From positions 15,976,001-16,040,000 of the forward strand of contig JAWZYU010000001.1 of the NCBI GenBank assembly GCA_038380435.1: a stretch of 64,000 nt of DNA, in the 5' to 3' direction. The notes below the pieces were generated by a model. The model saw nothing but the letters and a program-made list of their open reading frames with translations. It had not been told where the DNA came from and made no database searches. Source of the DNA: Ryuthela nishihirai. Its lineage: Eukaryota; Arthropoda; Arachnida; Araneae; Heptathelidae. Shown here in pieces: positions 1 through 9,999 of the stretch. Every line of letters starts with the position of its first letter. Within the stretch, counting starts at the first letter, position 1. A program made the translations under genes and the position numbers.

Positions 1-299
1 TTTGGCGTTATTAGATCACCAAAGGTATTAGATCGCTAGATCTAATAACTCCAACTATCTAATAAGCGTTACTAGATCGATATACTTGATTATTTGCATT
101 AATTCTTCCGTATTAAGTATTTTTCAGAATCGTTACAACTGTAATTAGTGTAAATTCATAGAAATTTTGTTGAAAATAAATAGTGCAATTACTGAATAAT
201 TTTATATGTCAAGTGTAATGGGATTTTAAAAAGACATTATAAACTATTGGAACTTAAAATTCAGAATCAGTCCTCAGAGGATTCAAACAAACGGAGATT
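1..299. other. Unassigned AT-rich sequence
   Basis: No open frame, tRNA-like head or transposon end is visible. The first 80 bases repeat the word TTAGATC/GATCTAA several times, which looks like local low-complexity rather than a gene. The A/T run at about 301-308 marks the 3' end of the neighbouring LINE. Confidence 0.5.
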
Positions 300-723
300 T
301 TTTTTTAAAGAATATAATTTTTATTCATAAGAGTAAAGAATACAAATACATTTACAATTTGACCCAGAAAAGCTAAATAGCTTATCTGCAGGAGAGTGAA
401 TGAATTATATTAAACATAGGTCATTCAGCCACAAAAATGGTCTATAAATCCACAAAACACACCACATAATAATCAGCTAACTAGAAAATAACAAATAATT
501 TTTTAATTCCATTTTAAATCTTCTAAAAGAATCTATATTTAGTAATTCTTTTTGAATAGCATTAAATATAAGTGGTACTTGATATTCGGAGGTATGTTTC
601 CCGTAATTATTTCGAAAATTTGGCAAATTGTAATAACCTTGGTTTTGAAGTCTTGTATTTTTGTTATGTTGAATTTTTAGTTTGTAAGTTTCGTCAAAAT
701 AATTTTTAATTATTACATTAAAT

Positions 724-2198
724 TTATAAATTGCTGTAGGATAAATGGTTCAAAAAAATTAATCTATCGGTGGTAGTTTTATAAATTTTTTGCAAGTGAG
801 ACGGATTAATATTTTTAGCTATTATAGACTGCGGTTTTTCTATTTTATTTATGTTAGTTAAGTTAGTTGTTCCATGCACAATTATTCCATAATTTAAAAT
901 AGATTCGCATATTGCTTTATAAAATAGTACACATGTTTCCATATTTAATACGTATTTCAATTTTTGAATTTTTATCGCCGATATTCTCAAGTTTTCACAT
1001 ATGTGGGATATATGGGCATTCCACCTAAAATATTCATCAAAAATGATTCCTAAGTAATTCATTTTATTTACTTGCTCAACAAGTGGGCAACTACATAATG
1101 ATTCATAATTTGAAGCATCCTTTTTTCTGCAATTTATTTTATGAGTTTTGATAAAGAGGTTTTGATGAATATGAAATCCTGGTGAATGAATAATCATCAG
1201 TTTTGTTTTTTTCTCATTTAAATAGATTTTATTATGATTTAACCATCTAATAATATTATTGTAATCTGTTTCAACATCTGTAATGCTATCATTTAAATAT
1301 TTCTGACAGTTTATTAAAACAATGTCGTCAGCATATAGATAAATAGCACTATTTAATTTTGCATTGAACAAATCATTTATGTATACTAGGAACAGTAAAA
1401 GACCTAAAATTGAGCCTTGGGTAATTCCATATCGTGTAATTACTTTTCTGCTGTAGCAGTTTTTTTTATTTTAGTAATTTTGTATCTGTCTGATAAATAA
1501 TTTCTAAACCAATCTAACAATATACCGCGAATACCGCAATTTTCCAATTTATTTAGTAAAATGCTATGATCTATTGTATCGAAGGCTTTCTTTAAATCTA
1601 AGAACATAGTTACAATTTTTTCCCTATTATTCAATGATTTATTAATATTATTTGCAATTTTGGAAATTAGTTTAATTGTGTTTTTTCCTTTTTGAAAGCC
1701 AAATTGATTTTCATTAATTATGTTGCGTTTAAGTAAAAAGTTAAAAACTGTATTATAAATATAATTTTCCATTATTTTCGAAAAGTTAAGCAGAATTGTT
1801 ATTGGTCGAAAGTTAGAAAAATCCTCCTTAATACCACCTTTAAAAATAGGTTTTAAAATACCTGTTTTGAGTTCAGTAGGTATGTTCCCAGTAAATATAA
1901 TCTGATTTATAATTTTTGATATAATATTAAGTAGTGTCTCTTTATTAAATTTTATATGTTTAATGCAAACATTATCGTAACCAGGTGATTTATTGGTGTC
2001 TAATGAAGTAATTATTTCATCAGTTTGTTTTTCAGTGATTTCATGTATATAGATAGATTTCAAAACTCTTTGCATCATGGTTGGAACATAATTTATATCG
2101 TCTTGGTGATTTGTATTTCTTATCTGTAAAATTAGTGTATTATAAATGTCATTGTAATTATTTGCTATTTCTTCCACAGATAATTTCTTTTTAGACAT
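724..2198 (-). pseudogene. LINE ORF2, reverse transcriptase domain (Jockey/CR1 type)
   Basis: Two adjoining frames make the RT that would copy the element's RNA at a nicked target. 2198-1440 carries the fingers and palm start: KSPGYDNV, the NFRPI box, QFGFQKGKNT, and LDLKKAFDTIDH with its catalytic Asp. A stop at 1440-1442 and a frame change follow; the next frame, open from 1440, carries YGITQGSILG and the YADD catalytic box (near 1330), then the thumb-like region with NYLGI. A single small indel near 1440 would explain the break. The 3' coding end is near 724. Neighbours are the endonuclease pieces upstream in the same direction. Catalytic residues remain, but the frameshift means no full protein is made. 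Confidence 0.85.
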
Positions 2199-2202
2199 AT
2201 TG

Positions 2203-3499
2203 TCAATTATTACATCGTCCGCTGATTTTTTTCTGTTTTCCTTCTAATATTTCATATATTAATTGCCAGGTAGCCTTCATATCATTTTTTTCCATTATAA
2301 GTTTATTTCTATAATAAAGTTGTTTCTGATTTCTAATCTGAATATTAACCCTATTCCTTAAATTTTTATAGTTATTTTTATAAGCATCACTTTTATCATT
2401 GTTTTTAAATATAATCCAAGCTTTATCTCTTTCTTCAATTAATTCTATCAAGTTCGGTGTTATCCAATTTTTGCTATGATTTCATTTTACCTTTCCAACT
2501 CTCCTCATATATATTCTATTTTTTCCTAAAATTCCATCTAAATGTCTTTAAATACTTTATAGAGGTTTAATTCATCCATTGAGTTGTCTCCATAATTTTT
2601 TTAATTCCAATTCATTTCAGAAATAGCTTTGTTTATATTGTTATGGTCAAATGACCAATTCTTATTTTCCTGGTCTGTTTCACTATAATTAGTATTTTTC
2701 AAATTGTTATTGGTGTTGCTAATATGTGTTAAAATCATATAGTGATCTGCTATTTTGCTTGTTTGAATTATTGAATTTGATGACATATTTTAATCAGTTT
2801 AATATTAATATGGTCTATACAGGTTTTGGTAATTTTATTTTTTACTATTTCTTCTCTTGTAGTTTCCCTTATTAATCTTTCAAAATTCATTTCAGCCAAT
2901 AGTGTGATATATTTTTCTGTGCCATGTATTTTAGTATTCATTGTATCGATATTAAAATCACCTATTAAAATCTGATTTTGATCTTTTTCTGTATTTTCCA
3001 TCCAGTTTCGGAAATTCAACAGAAAAGAGTTCACATCTGTACTAAGTGATCTGCATAGTGCTAAAACATGTTATATTATTTTTTTTTTTTACTTTTATAT
3101 ATATAGTTACCGCTGGAAGTGTTTGTTGTAAAATAATTTCAATGTCTAGATTTTCTTTATAGTATACTGAAATCCCCTAATATTTTTATTTATATTATCA
3201 TTTGTAATTATATTAAATTTATCAATATTATATAAATAATTTTCATATCTATTTACATTTGTTTCAATTAAAACAGGCAAATCAATGTGTTTCATGTAAT
3301 TGTTAATACTTAATTTTAATGAATCCCAATGTTTTCTTTGACTTCTTATATTAACATGAGCAATTCCTAATTTATTTTTGTGAATAAATTTACTGTAATT
3401 ATTTACGAACCAAGCCTCCTCTTCTAAACCTGTAGTTACATAAGCAACATCATAGTTGCTATTAAGACCTTCAAAATTCAAATCAGACATAGCTAACAA
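2203..3499 (-). pseudogene. LINE ORF2, endonuclease and linker (Jockey/CR1 type)
   Basis: ORF2 starts near 3499, about 70 bases after the ORF1 stop. The frames 3499-3146, 3034-2768, 2786-2601 and 2451-2203 together give an apurinic-type endonuclease followed by the linker to RT. Visible marks are LGIAHVNIRS at the start, VLIETN with the metal-binding Glu, ILIGDFNID with the catalytic Asp-Asn pair, CIDHI, and KIADHYMI that matches the terminal S/A-D-H motif of this nuclease family. The linker piece (2451-2203) is basic and helical, rich in Lys, Arg and Asn, as usual between the two enzymes. At least three frameshifts separate the pieces, so the protein is dead. It would nick host DNA to prime reverse transcription. 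Confidence 0.8.
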
Positions 3500-3570
3500 G
3501 AATATTAATTAAAAAAAGCAAAAGTAAAGAGAGTGAAAAAAAGCAAAGTTTATCGGATATATCTAAAATT

Positions 3571-4496
3571 TCAAAAATCATCAAAGTTGGTGAACATATC
3601 AACATTGATAATTCTTTCACCATTTGATTTCCTCATTAGAACTTTTCCATTTTTGAACCAAACATCCTTATAATTTTTTTTCTTTTGCACACATCCTACC
3701 TCTCCAGAAAAGTTCTCTGTTAATCATAGTCGTGTTTTCATTAATATATATTGGTGTTTCTTTATCATTAAGGTCTGCAATATTGACTGTAATTTTTTTT
3801 TCCTGTTTTGTATCCAAATGTCTCTATCTTTCCGTGTAACGAATTGGACAATTATCTTTGGGGTTTTGCTTTTATTTCTTTCTGGAAGTCTATGAACTTT
3901 TTCAATCATATTGTCTGTGTAGTTGACTATGTTTAATGACGGAAATTTTATTCAACTTTATTTTAAGCTCTGTTTCATCCTCCCTTTCAATTATGGGAAC
4001 ACCATGAATTTCTATATTTTTATTGCCTCCATATTGTTCCACGTCATTAAGATTTTGCTTCAGCTCCTTAATCTCTTCTTTCATTTTTGTCTTTAAATTT
4101 TCGTCTTCATAGATTTTTGTAGTTAAATCCTTTTTATTTTTTTCGCAATTTATTACTTGTTGCATCAGTTCATCATACTTGCTAGAAAAAAATTCTACAC
4201 TTCGTTTCAATTCTCTCACTTCTGTCTTTAAATTACGAATCTCTACTCTCAGTAGGTTGATGTCACGTGTCAAACTGTCTCTGTTTTCCATGTCTAAGGT
4301 CGCTTTTGGGTTTATTTTGTTCGACTTGCATTCGCAACATAGCCACGCATTCTTCTTTTCTAGGGACAGCTTTTTGTAATTTTTTTTCTGTTCTGCCCGA
4401 ACAGACAAAATGCAGTTTGCCTTTGCATCCACTGCAAACTATGCATTCCGAGTTGGGTGGTACTGCTTCATCACATCTGTTGCAAATTGAGGTCAT
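3571..4496 (-). pseudogene. LINE ORF1 protein with PHD finger and coiled coil
   Basis: I place the start at the ATG at 4496, whose frame opens MTSICNRCDEAVPP. A C4HC3 PHD-type finger follows (CNRC, CSGC, H, C, then WLCCEC), interrupted by a frame change near 4430. Next come heptad-rich residues (about 4290-4060), a probable coiled coil for self-association, then NIEIHGVP, the hallmark of the RRM/FP25K-like region of insect LINE ORF1s, broken again near 3905, and a C-terminal part ending NFDDF at 3574. Known ORF1 proteins of this kind bind element RNA and form particles; that role is inferred here. Two or more frameshifts make it a pseudogene. ORF2 begins just downstream. Confidence 0.8.
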
Positions 4497-5091
4497 TGTT
4501 GTGAGCGGAAGCGATATGCCTCTGGCAAAAACAACGAGAGCCACCCACGACAACAGGAAGATTGCAACAATTAGTCCAAAAGTTCGGTCTCGTTGATCTT
4601 TTGCAGCACACAGCACAGAAGGCACTGTACTCGGAGACTGACGTCAGGGAGGGGCAGGAGCAATGAAAGTTAATAGCATTTACAGGTCCGAAGAGTCCCA
4701 GATGGTCAACCGATGGTGTTCGGGTGGTGAAGGATATCCGAACACGACGGGCTAGCAAGACTCCAAGAAAGTACGTCCGATCACGACAAGAACTGAGAGG
4801 AACTCTCAGAGAACCTTCCACAGCATTGCCTGAACTTCACAGTGAATTAAAATACAAATCTGCCTAGAAAGTTTTAAATCCTCAGTTCTTCTTTTATACG
4901 CAGCGAGCCAATTTCTCACTTTTTTTTTTCTTTTTTATACCAATTGTTCACATTAATCTCATATCTAGTGCTAAAGTAAAAATCTTCTCTGAACCAATTC
5001 TATGTCCAAAGCAAAGATTAAGAAGCAGAATAATATAAACTATATCCTTGAAACGTCTAAGAAGAATAAAAGTTATTTCTTTCTTTTTCAC

Positions 5092-5210
5092 TTAGGTCTG
5101 ACAGGATCCTGTCAATATAACACGCCACAAGGGAAACCTGTTAGAAAGACGAGACCATATAAAGGAAGAAAATGCAAATTGAAACCAGGTATCTATTATG
5201 CATAGCCACA
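5092..5210 (-). repeat. SINE-B fragment
   Basis: The minus strand matches the 3' half of the SINE-B family (GACAGGATCCTGTC, then a broken form of the conserved CCTTC/TCTGCTGAGG region). The tRNA-like head is missing and the copy is strongly diverged. Confidence 0.55.
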
Positions 5211-5500
5211 CGTTCACGCGTTGGCCATAATGATATTGAAATCTCATCAAATGCTTTACATAATCCTTTTCAAATCCCAAATGAAAACAAGTATGTAACT
5301 TTATGAATTTCACATCCTATTTGATTTTTTCTTTGTTTTGATACCGTTATTACGCTAAAGATTTAAATTTCTTTCATGCAGTGTATTTTGTGTTTATTAA
5401 GCTTTAGGACTGAAAAAGTCGTTTGATAATTGATGCACGAAATTTTGCATTTTACCTACGATTTTAAATATTTTTCTGATAACTGCAGATTATTCATTAA

Positions 5501-5682
5501 TAAAAAATAAATACCCCCTCAAGCAGCTGCTTGCCACAGAGGTCTGACAGTTTATATGCCACAGTAGAAGATCTGAGAGGATGGCAGGACCTCAGCAGAA
5601 AAACGACACACACATCCATGCCTCGAACCCAGGTCCCTTAGATCAGTAGCCAAGCGTGCTAACCACTCGGCCACGGGACGGC
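5501..5682 (-). repeat. SINE-B, near full length
   Basis: On the minus strand the element opens with a tRNA-like head (GCCGTCCCGTGGCCGAGTGG, B box GGTTCGAG just downstream), continues with TTTTTCTGCTGAGGTCCTGCC and ends CAGCTGCTTGAGGGGGTATT followed by a TTTA-type tail. The head is the RNA polymerase III promoter in such elements; the body is shared by about ten copies in this window. The head does not close into a functional tRNA. Confidence 0.85.
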
Positions 5683-7257
5683 TATTATTAATTACAGTTA
5701 GAAATATTTAACAAAAAATAATTTATACGAATGATTGATTTAATCAGTAATGATTAATGGTAAAAATATTACTTCATTTTAGGGCCATTCCAATGCATGT
5801 GTACATATATATATATTTCTATTCTTAGAGTACATCTGAAAAAAACATAATTTTAATTTATAGGTTATATACATAGTTTCAAAAAATATTATAGAACTAA
5901 AAACTAAACTGCGTAGTTTCAGTATGTTTTTTAATTAGAAGATAATATTTTTTCATAAATATTTGTTATTGCAAAAATATCGCTATTTTTTTACAAGCGT
6001 TTCTCTAATTTCTACAATGTGAAAACTATTTCAGTAACATAAAAAAAAATATAATACTCTTGTATATTGAATAGATGTTTGAACAGATATAATGGAGACT
6101 CAACAAACAGTGTTGGAAAATTAGGGAAATTTGTTATTATCTTAGGAATTAAAAAAAAATTCCCTTGGTTATTTAGGCCTGAAGAAAGAAGTGTATTGTT
6201 AAATCATAAAATATAAAAATCAGGGCCGGGTCTGCATAAGAATCCTAGTAAGGATAATGTAAGGATAAAAAATGTTAAACTTGTGTATATTTCATGCATT
6301 TTTCAAGAAATTTTTAAACACCTCTAAAACTGAGGGGGAAAATGACCTTCTGCTCTGGAAATTCAGTCTATTGTACTTCCCCGCTCTTTAATATTTTCTA
6401 GATTCAGGCTTGATTAAAGTGCATAATTTATTTGATCTGACCAGCTAAAGAAGCAACGATTTACAAAAGCTATCTTACTATATTAATAAATAATTAATAT
6501 ACATATATAACACGTAACTGTAAATAGGGCCGCGTTTAGTAAATTACATATTAAAAATGTATGTTTCATTTTAATACTGAGATCGATTAATTGATCCAAA
6601 GGAAAAAGAGCCAACGGCAGAAAACCACAATACAGATCTTTACTTCACGTTCTAGATGACTATTATGAAGATATCTGTCGCACATGAATGCTGGAAAAAT
6701 TGAGAAACAATTGGAAATACTGACTCGTTTTGTTTTAATACAAAAAGCACAATTAGTATTACGACGAGAATCATGAAAAGACACAAGATCAGAAAGATCG
6801 CTTAACTCTGTTTAGTGTCGCCATCTGCTGGAAGAAATAAAACAAAGTGATTTAAAAAACGGAATAAATACCCTTCTTGGGAGCATCAACATAAATTTCC
6901 AATGCTATTAGCTTTAAGCGTTTACAGTTATTAATAAATTTATACATTACGGATTCATTTAGGGGTAAACTTTCCTTTGGCAGAGCAGTACGCTAAGCCT
7001 CAGAATATCTGTAACTCAGTAGAACAAGTTAGTACTTCCCCCAATACGGGGGAGAAACGATCGAGCCATAAGGGCTGACCTTGACCCCGGAGGGTCGGTA
7101 GATCTCCAGGCATTCGAGAAACAGGCTGTTGCGGAATTGCATTTATTAATATAATACATTAAATGCACGCTCGTTAAAATATAAAGCGAAATATATACAC
7201 TCCATCGTCATTATTTCTTTTACGGTTAAGTCAGTGTAATGGTATCATTCAGCCATG
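5683..7257. other. Unassigned AT-rich stretch
   Basis: No domain-bearing frame is seen. It has poly-A/T tracts and a short AT microsatellite near 5804-5816. A GC-richer block at about 7040-7120 (GGGGGAGAAACGATCGAGCC) may be a repeat edge that I cannot name. Confidence 0.4.
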
Positions 7258-7625
7258 TGTTGTTTTACCTCTGAGCGGCACGTTTTTGCACACAGTGGAC
7301 TAAAATGCCAGGCCACAAAAATCCCGAGGGCTCAGAGAAGGTTAGAAAAGGGACCCACCGGACGGCTGTTAGGAGACAGCTGATAGACTCTCGTCAATCC
7401 AGTGTGTTCTATTAGCGTGCAGAACGCACGGTTCTAACGCACACGGAGACATCAGACATCCCCCTAGAAAGGCGACGCCACGCCCATCGGTGTTCTCTAC
7501 TGACCGAGGGTAGGGCGGAAAGTTTTGCGGAGATAAATCTTAACGCTAGCCCAGCTGGACTCGAACCTGGAAACTGCAGATTATAAGCCAGACGCACTAC
7601 CAACGGAGCCACCCCTCCCCCCCTC
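7258..7625 (-). repeat. SINE-A, near full length, diverged
   Basis: Minus-strand reading gives the SINE-A head GGGTGGCTCCGTTGGTAG, B box CCAGGTTCGAGTCCAGCTGG, the conserved GAGATTTATCTCCGCAAAA-like block, TCAGTAGAGAACACCGATGG, the GAAGAACACG-like centre and the 3' end GCCGCTCAGAGGTAAAACA. The centre carries extra substitutions, so the copy is old. Confidence 0.85.
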
Positions 7626-7674
7626 CACCGCCCATTTCAGTCACGGGCTCTGATTAAACCGTTATGTATATAAT

Positions 7675-7872
7675 AAATGCCCCCCTTCAAGCAGCTGCTT
7701 ACCACAGAGTTATGATAGAAGCTTGTCATTTTAATATGCCATAGTAGAAGGTCTGTGAGAATGACGGAACCTCAGCAGAAAAACAACAACAAACATCCAT
7801 CCATACCAGGGGTTCGAACCTAGATCCCTTTAATCAGTAGCCGAGAGTGCTAACTACTCGGACAGGGGAGGG
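7675..7872 (-). repeat. SINE-B
   Basis: Tail to head on plus: CAAGCAGCTGCTTACCACAG, then AACCTCAGCAGAAAAAC, a B box (GGTTCGAACC on plus) and a degenerate head near 7865. It lies about 50 bases from a SINE-A copy of the same orientation. Confidence 0.85.
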
Positions 7873-8049
7873 ATTTATATTATATATATATAATTATACT
7901 CTTACTGATTGCCGATTCAGTTGTTAAAAAAAAGATCAACAAGGGGAACAGAAATAATAAAAAACTAATTAATAATGAAACAATTATACGAATATTAAGA
8001 GAATGGAAATTTATTCTTTTTGAAAATCTTTCTTGAAAATTTGTTCTCC

Positions 8050-8357
8050 TGAGTGCTGGGTCAGGCTCAGTCGGTCTGTGCCTTCGTTGAGAATTTCCTC
8101 CTCTAATTCTCGTTCTACTCTCAGAGAGCAAAGAGACGCGTTGAGCCTTGCGTCAGCTGGAACGTTAAGTCATGGTCCTTTCTTTGTTCAGGAGAAACTT
8201 AGCCGTGCACAGATGGAATAAATACGCTATATGACCATAACCAGAAAGCTATCTAGTGGATCCCCTTTCCTTCTCTAAGCCCTTGGGGCTCTTGTGACTT
8301 GGCCATTTAGCCCATTTTGTGGAATGTGCCGCTCAGAGTTAAAACAAACCAACCCTA
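8050..8357 (+). repeat. SINE-A, head degraded
   Basis: A weak head (GGTCAGGCTCAGTCGGTCTG) is followed by a body with deletions and a well preserved 3' end: TTCTCTAAGCCCTTGGGGCT, GGCCATTTAGCCCA and GCCGCTCAGAGTTAAAACA. Orientation is opposite to the SINE-A at 7.3-7.6 kb. Confidence 0.75.
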
Positions 8358-9677
8358 AACACGTTTCTACTACTAAAAAATTTAATTATAACTGAAAATA
8401 ACTATATGTTCATAAATTTGAATAATACCACTTCATCAGAGGGGTAACCAAAATTTTCAGAAGTGATTTTATTTGATTTTTTCGAATGATTTTATTTAAA
8501 TTTTATTTAACTTAAACTTATAAATTAACTAGATGTCTAAATGAAAATTACAATAATTTTATCGAACATTTTACTTTTACTGAAACTTTTCAACAAATTT
8601 CACAACACACAAACGTTAATATAGACTATTGAAGAATAATATAAGACTTAAAGAAAAAAATTATAATACATTAAATTAAAAGTATATTTGAAGTTTTAAG
8701 AATATTAATAAATATTAATTGATGGTACAATCATCTTTAATTCCAAGTATTTACTCTTCCATCTTTAAAAATAGCAGTAAGTAGCTTGGATTCATGCAAC
8801 TAAATATAGACAGAAATCAGTCTCATTTCCTGGAATGAAATTCGTAACATTTCTGGTGGTTTTGGAATGATGTTTCACGGCTATTCTTTCCACCAAGTGA
8901 ATTATCTGTCCGATCCCTTTTGAAATCCTGCACATTTCCTAATGAAGATGAGCTTTAATGATTTTTTAAAATATTTTTGAAGAGTAGATGATCTAAAGTA
9001 AGGACGATATGCAGAATCTGCTTGAATGTTAACATCAATATGAGAGGAACAATTCTTTCTGTTTACCGTTTGAAGAGCGTGATAATGCTCTGCCCTAGTT
9101 CTGCGATTTTAAGCGATCCTGTGAATTTTTTGTTAATTTAATTAAAGTAGTATCCAACATTGTTTGGTATCACCATATCTTGCACATAATGCAAAAGTCT
9201 TACCTCATCACCCATAAAGAAACCCCAAATTGTGATGGATAGAGGTCATTTGGTTGTTTAAGCAGGAAAGAATGATATCGTAGTTCATGGGATCCATAAT
9301 TCATTACGTGCGTAGCATATGGGTTGAAACAATTTATTGTGTTAAGAAAATAGGGAAAGAATTTTGATTCAAATTAATTTCTTCCTAAATTACTGTATAG
9401 GCGATAACTAATAGACATCTGCAACTGATTAGAGATGATTAATGACTGGTAAATTGAATCTCAATAATTACGGATAAATTTTAAATCATTGAACAAAGTA
9501 CTTGGGAAACATTTGCTGTCAAAACAGTCAAAGTACTTGGAATTCTGCTTATATCAAGACCAATGTTGTATTAAAAAAAAGCTTTCGAAATAGCAGAACG
9601 TTTAGAAAGCGTTCATCAGAGGTCAAATATAACGGTTTTTTCGGTAAATGAAAATACATTAACTGTCTAAAAAAATT
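8358..9677. other. Unassigned AT-rich stretch
   Basis: No recognised domain, terminal repeat or tRNA-like head. Short frames here have no family resemblance that I can see. Confidence 0.4.
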
Positions 9678-9860
9678 AACCCTCAAGCAGTTGATTGCCG
9701 CAGAGGTCTGATAGGAGCTTGTCAGTATAATATGCCTAGACAAGATCTGTGAGGAAGGCGAGACCTCAACAGAAACAGTAAAAGTAAAAATAGATTAATA
9801 CCTTACCCAGGGCTTGAACCCAAGTCTTTTTAATTTGTAGCCAAGCCACTCTTTTATCAT
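9678..9860 (-). repeat. SINE-B, diverged
   Basis: CCCTCAAGCAGTTGATTGCC on plus is the inverted 3' end; CTCAACAGAAACAG and GGGCTTGAACCCAAG mark the body and B box. The head is weak past 9840. Confidence 0.75.
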
Positions 9861-9999
9861 GTTTTGGAAACAAGGAATTATGTATATTCTATTTTAATAC
9901 AAATGCGCAACATTTATTAATGAAATAAAAATCCAAAAGCGTTAAAATTACTTACATAATACAAAATCCTCATGCACCTATAGGCTATGGAGGTCCAAC

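Larger units (their letters stand above)
300..4870 (-). mobile_element. Non-LTR retrotransposon, Jockey/CR1 type, decayed
   Basis: Read on the minus strand this is a two-ORF LINE: about 370 bases of 5' leader, ORF1 (PHD finger, coiled coil, RRM/FP25K-like tail), ORF2 (AP-type endonuclease, reverse transcriptase), then about 420 bases of 3' sequence ending in a short A run (T run on plus at 301-308). Several frameshifts break both ORFs. The combination of a PHD finger with a coiled coil in ORF1 and the RT boxes TQGSILG and YADD fits the Jockey/CR1 group; I cannot settle the clade without a tree. No target-site duplication was found. A TATAAAAG word lies just upstream of the inferred 5' end on the minus strand (4891-4899), but its relevance is unproven. 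The A run says it moved by target-primed reverse transcription. Confidence 0.85.

Noticed and set aside
4179..4596. Plus frames opposite the LINE ORF1
   Set aside because: Shadow of the minus-strand PHD/coiled-coil ORF1.
300..4870. Target-site duplication of the first LINE
   Set aside because: A CCTCAG word occurs near both ends but is too short and not placed at defined boundaries.
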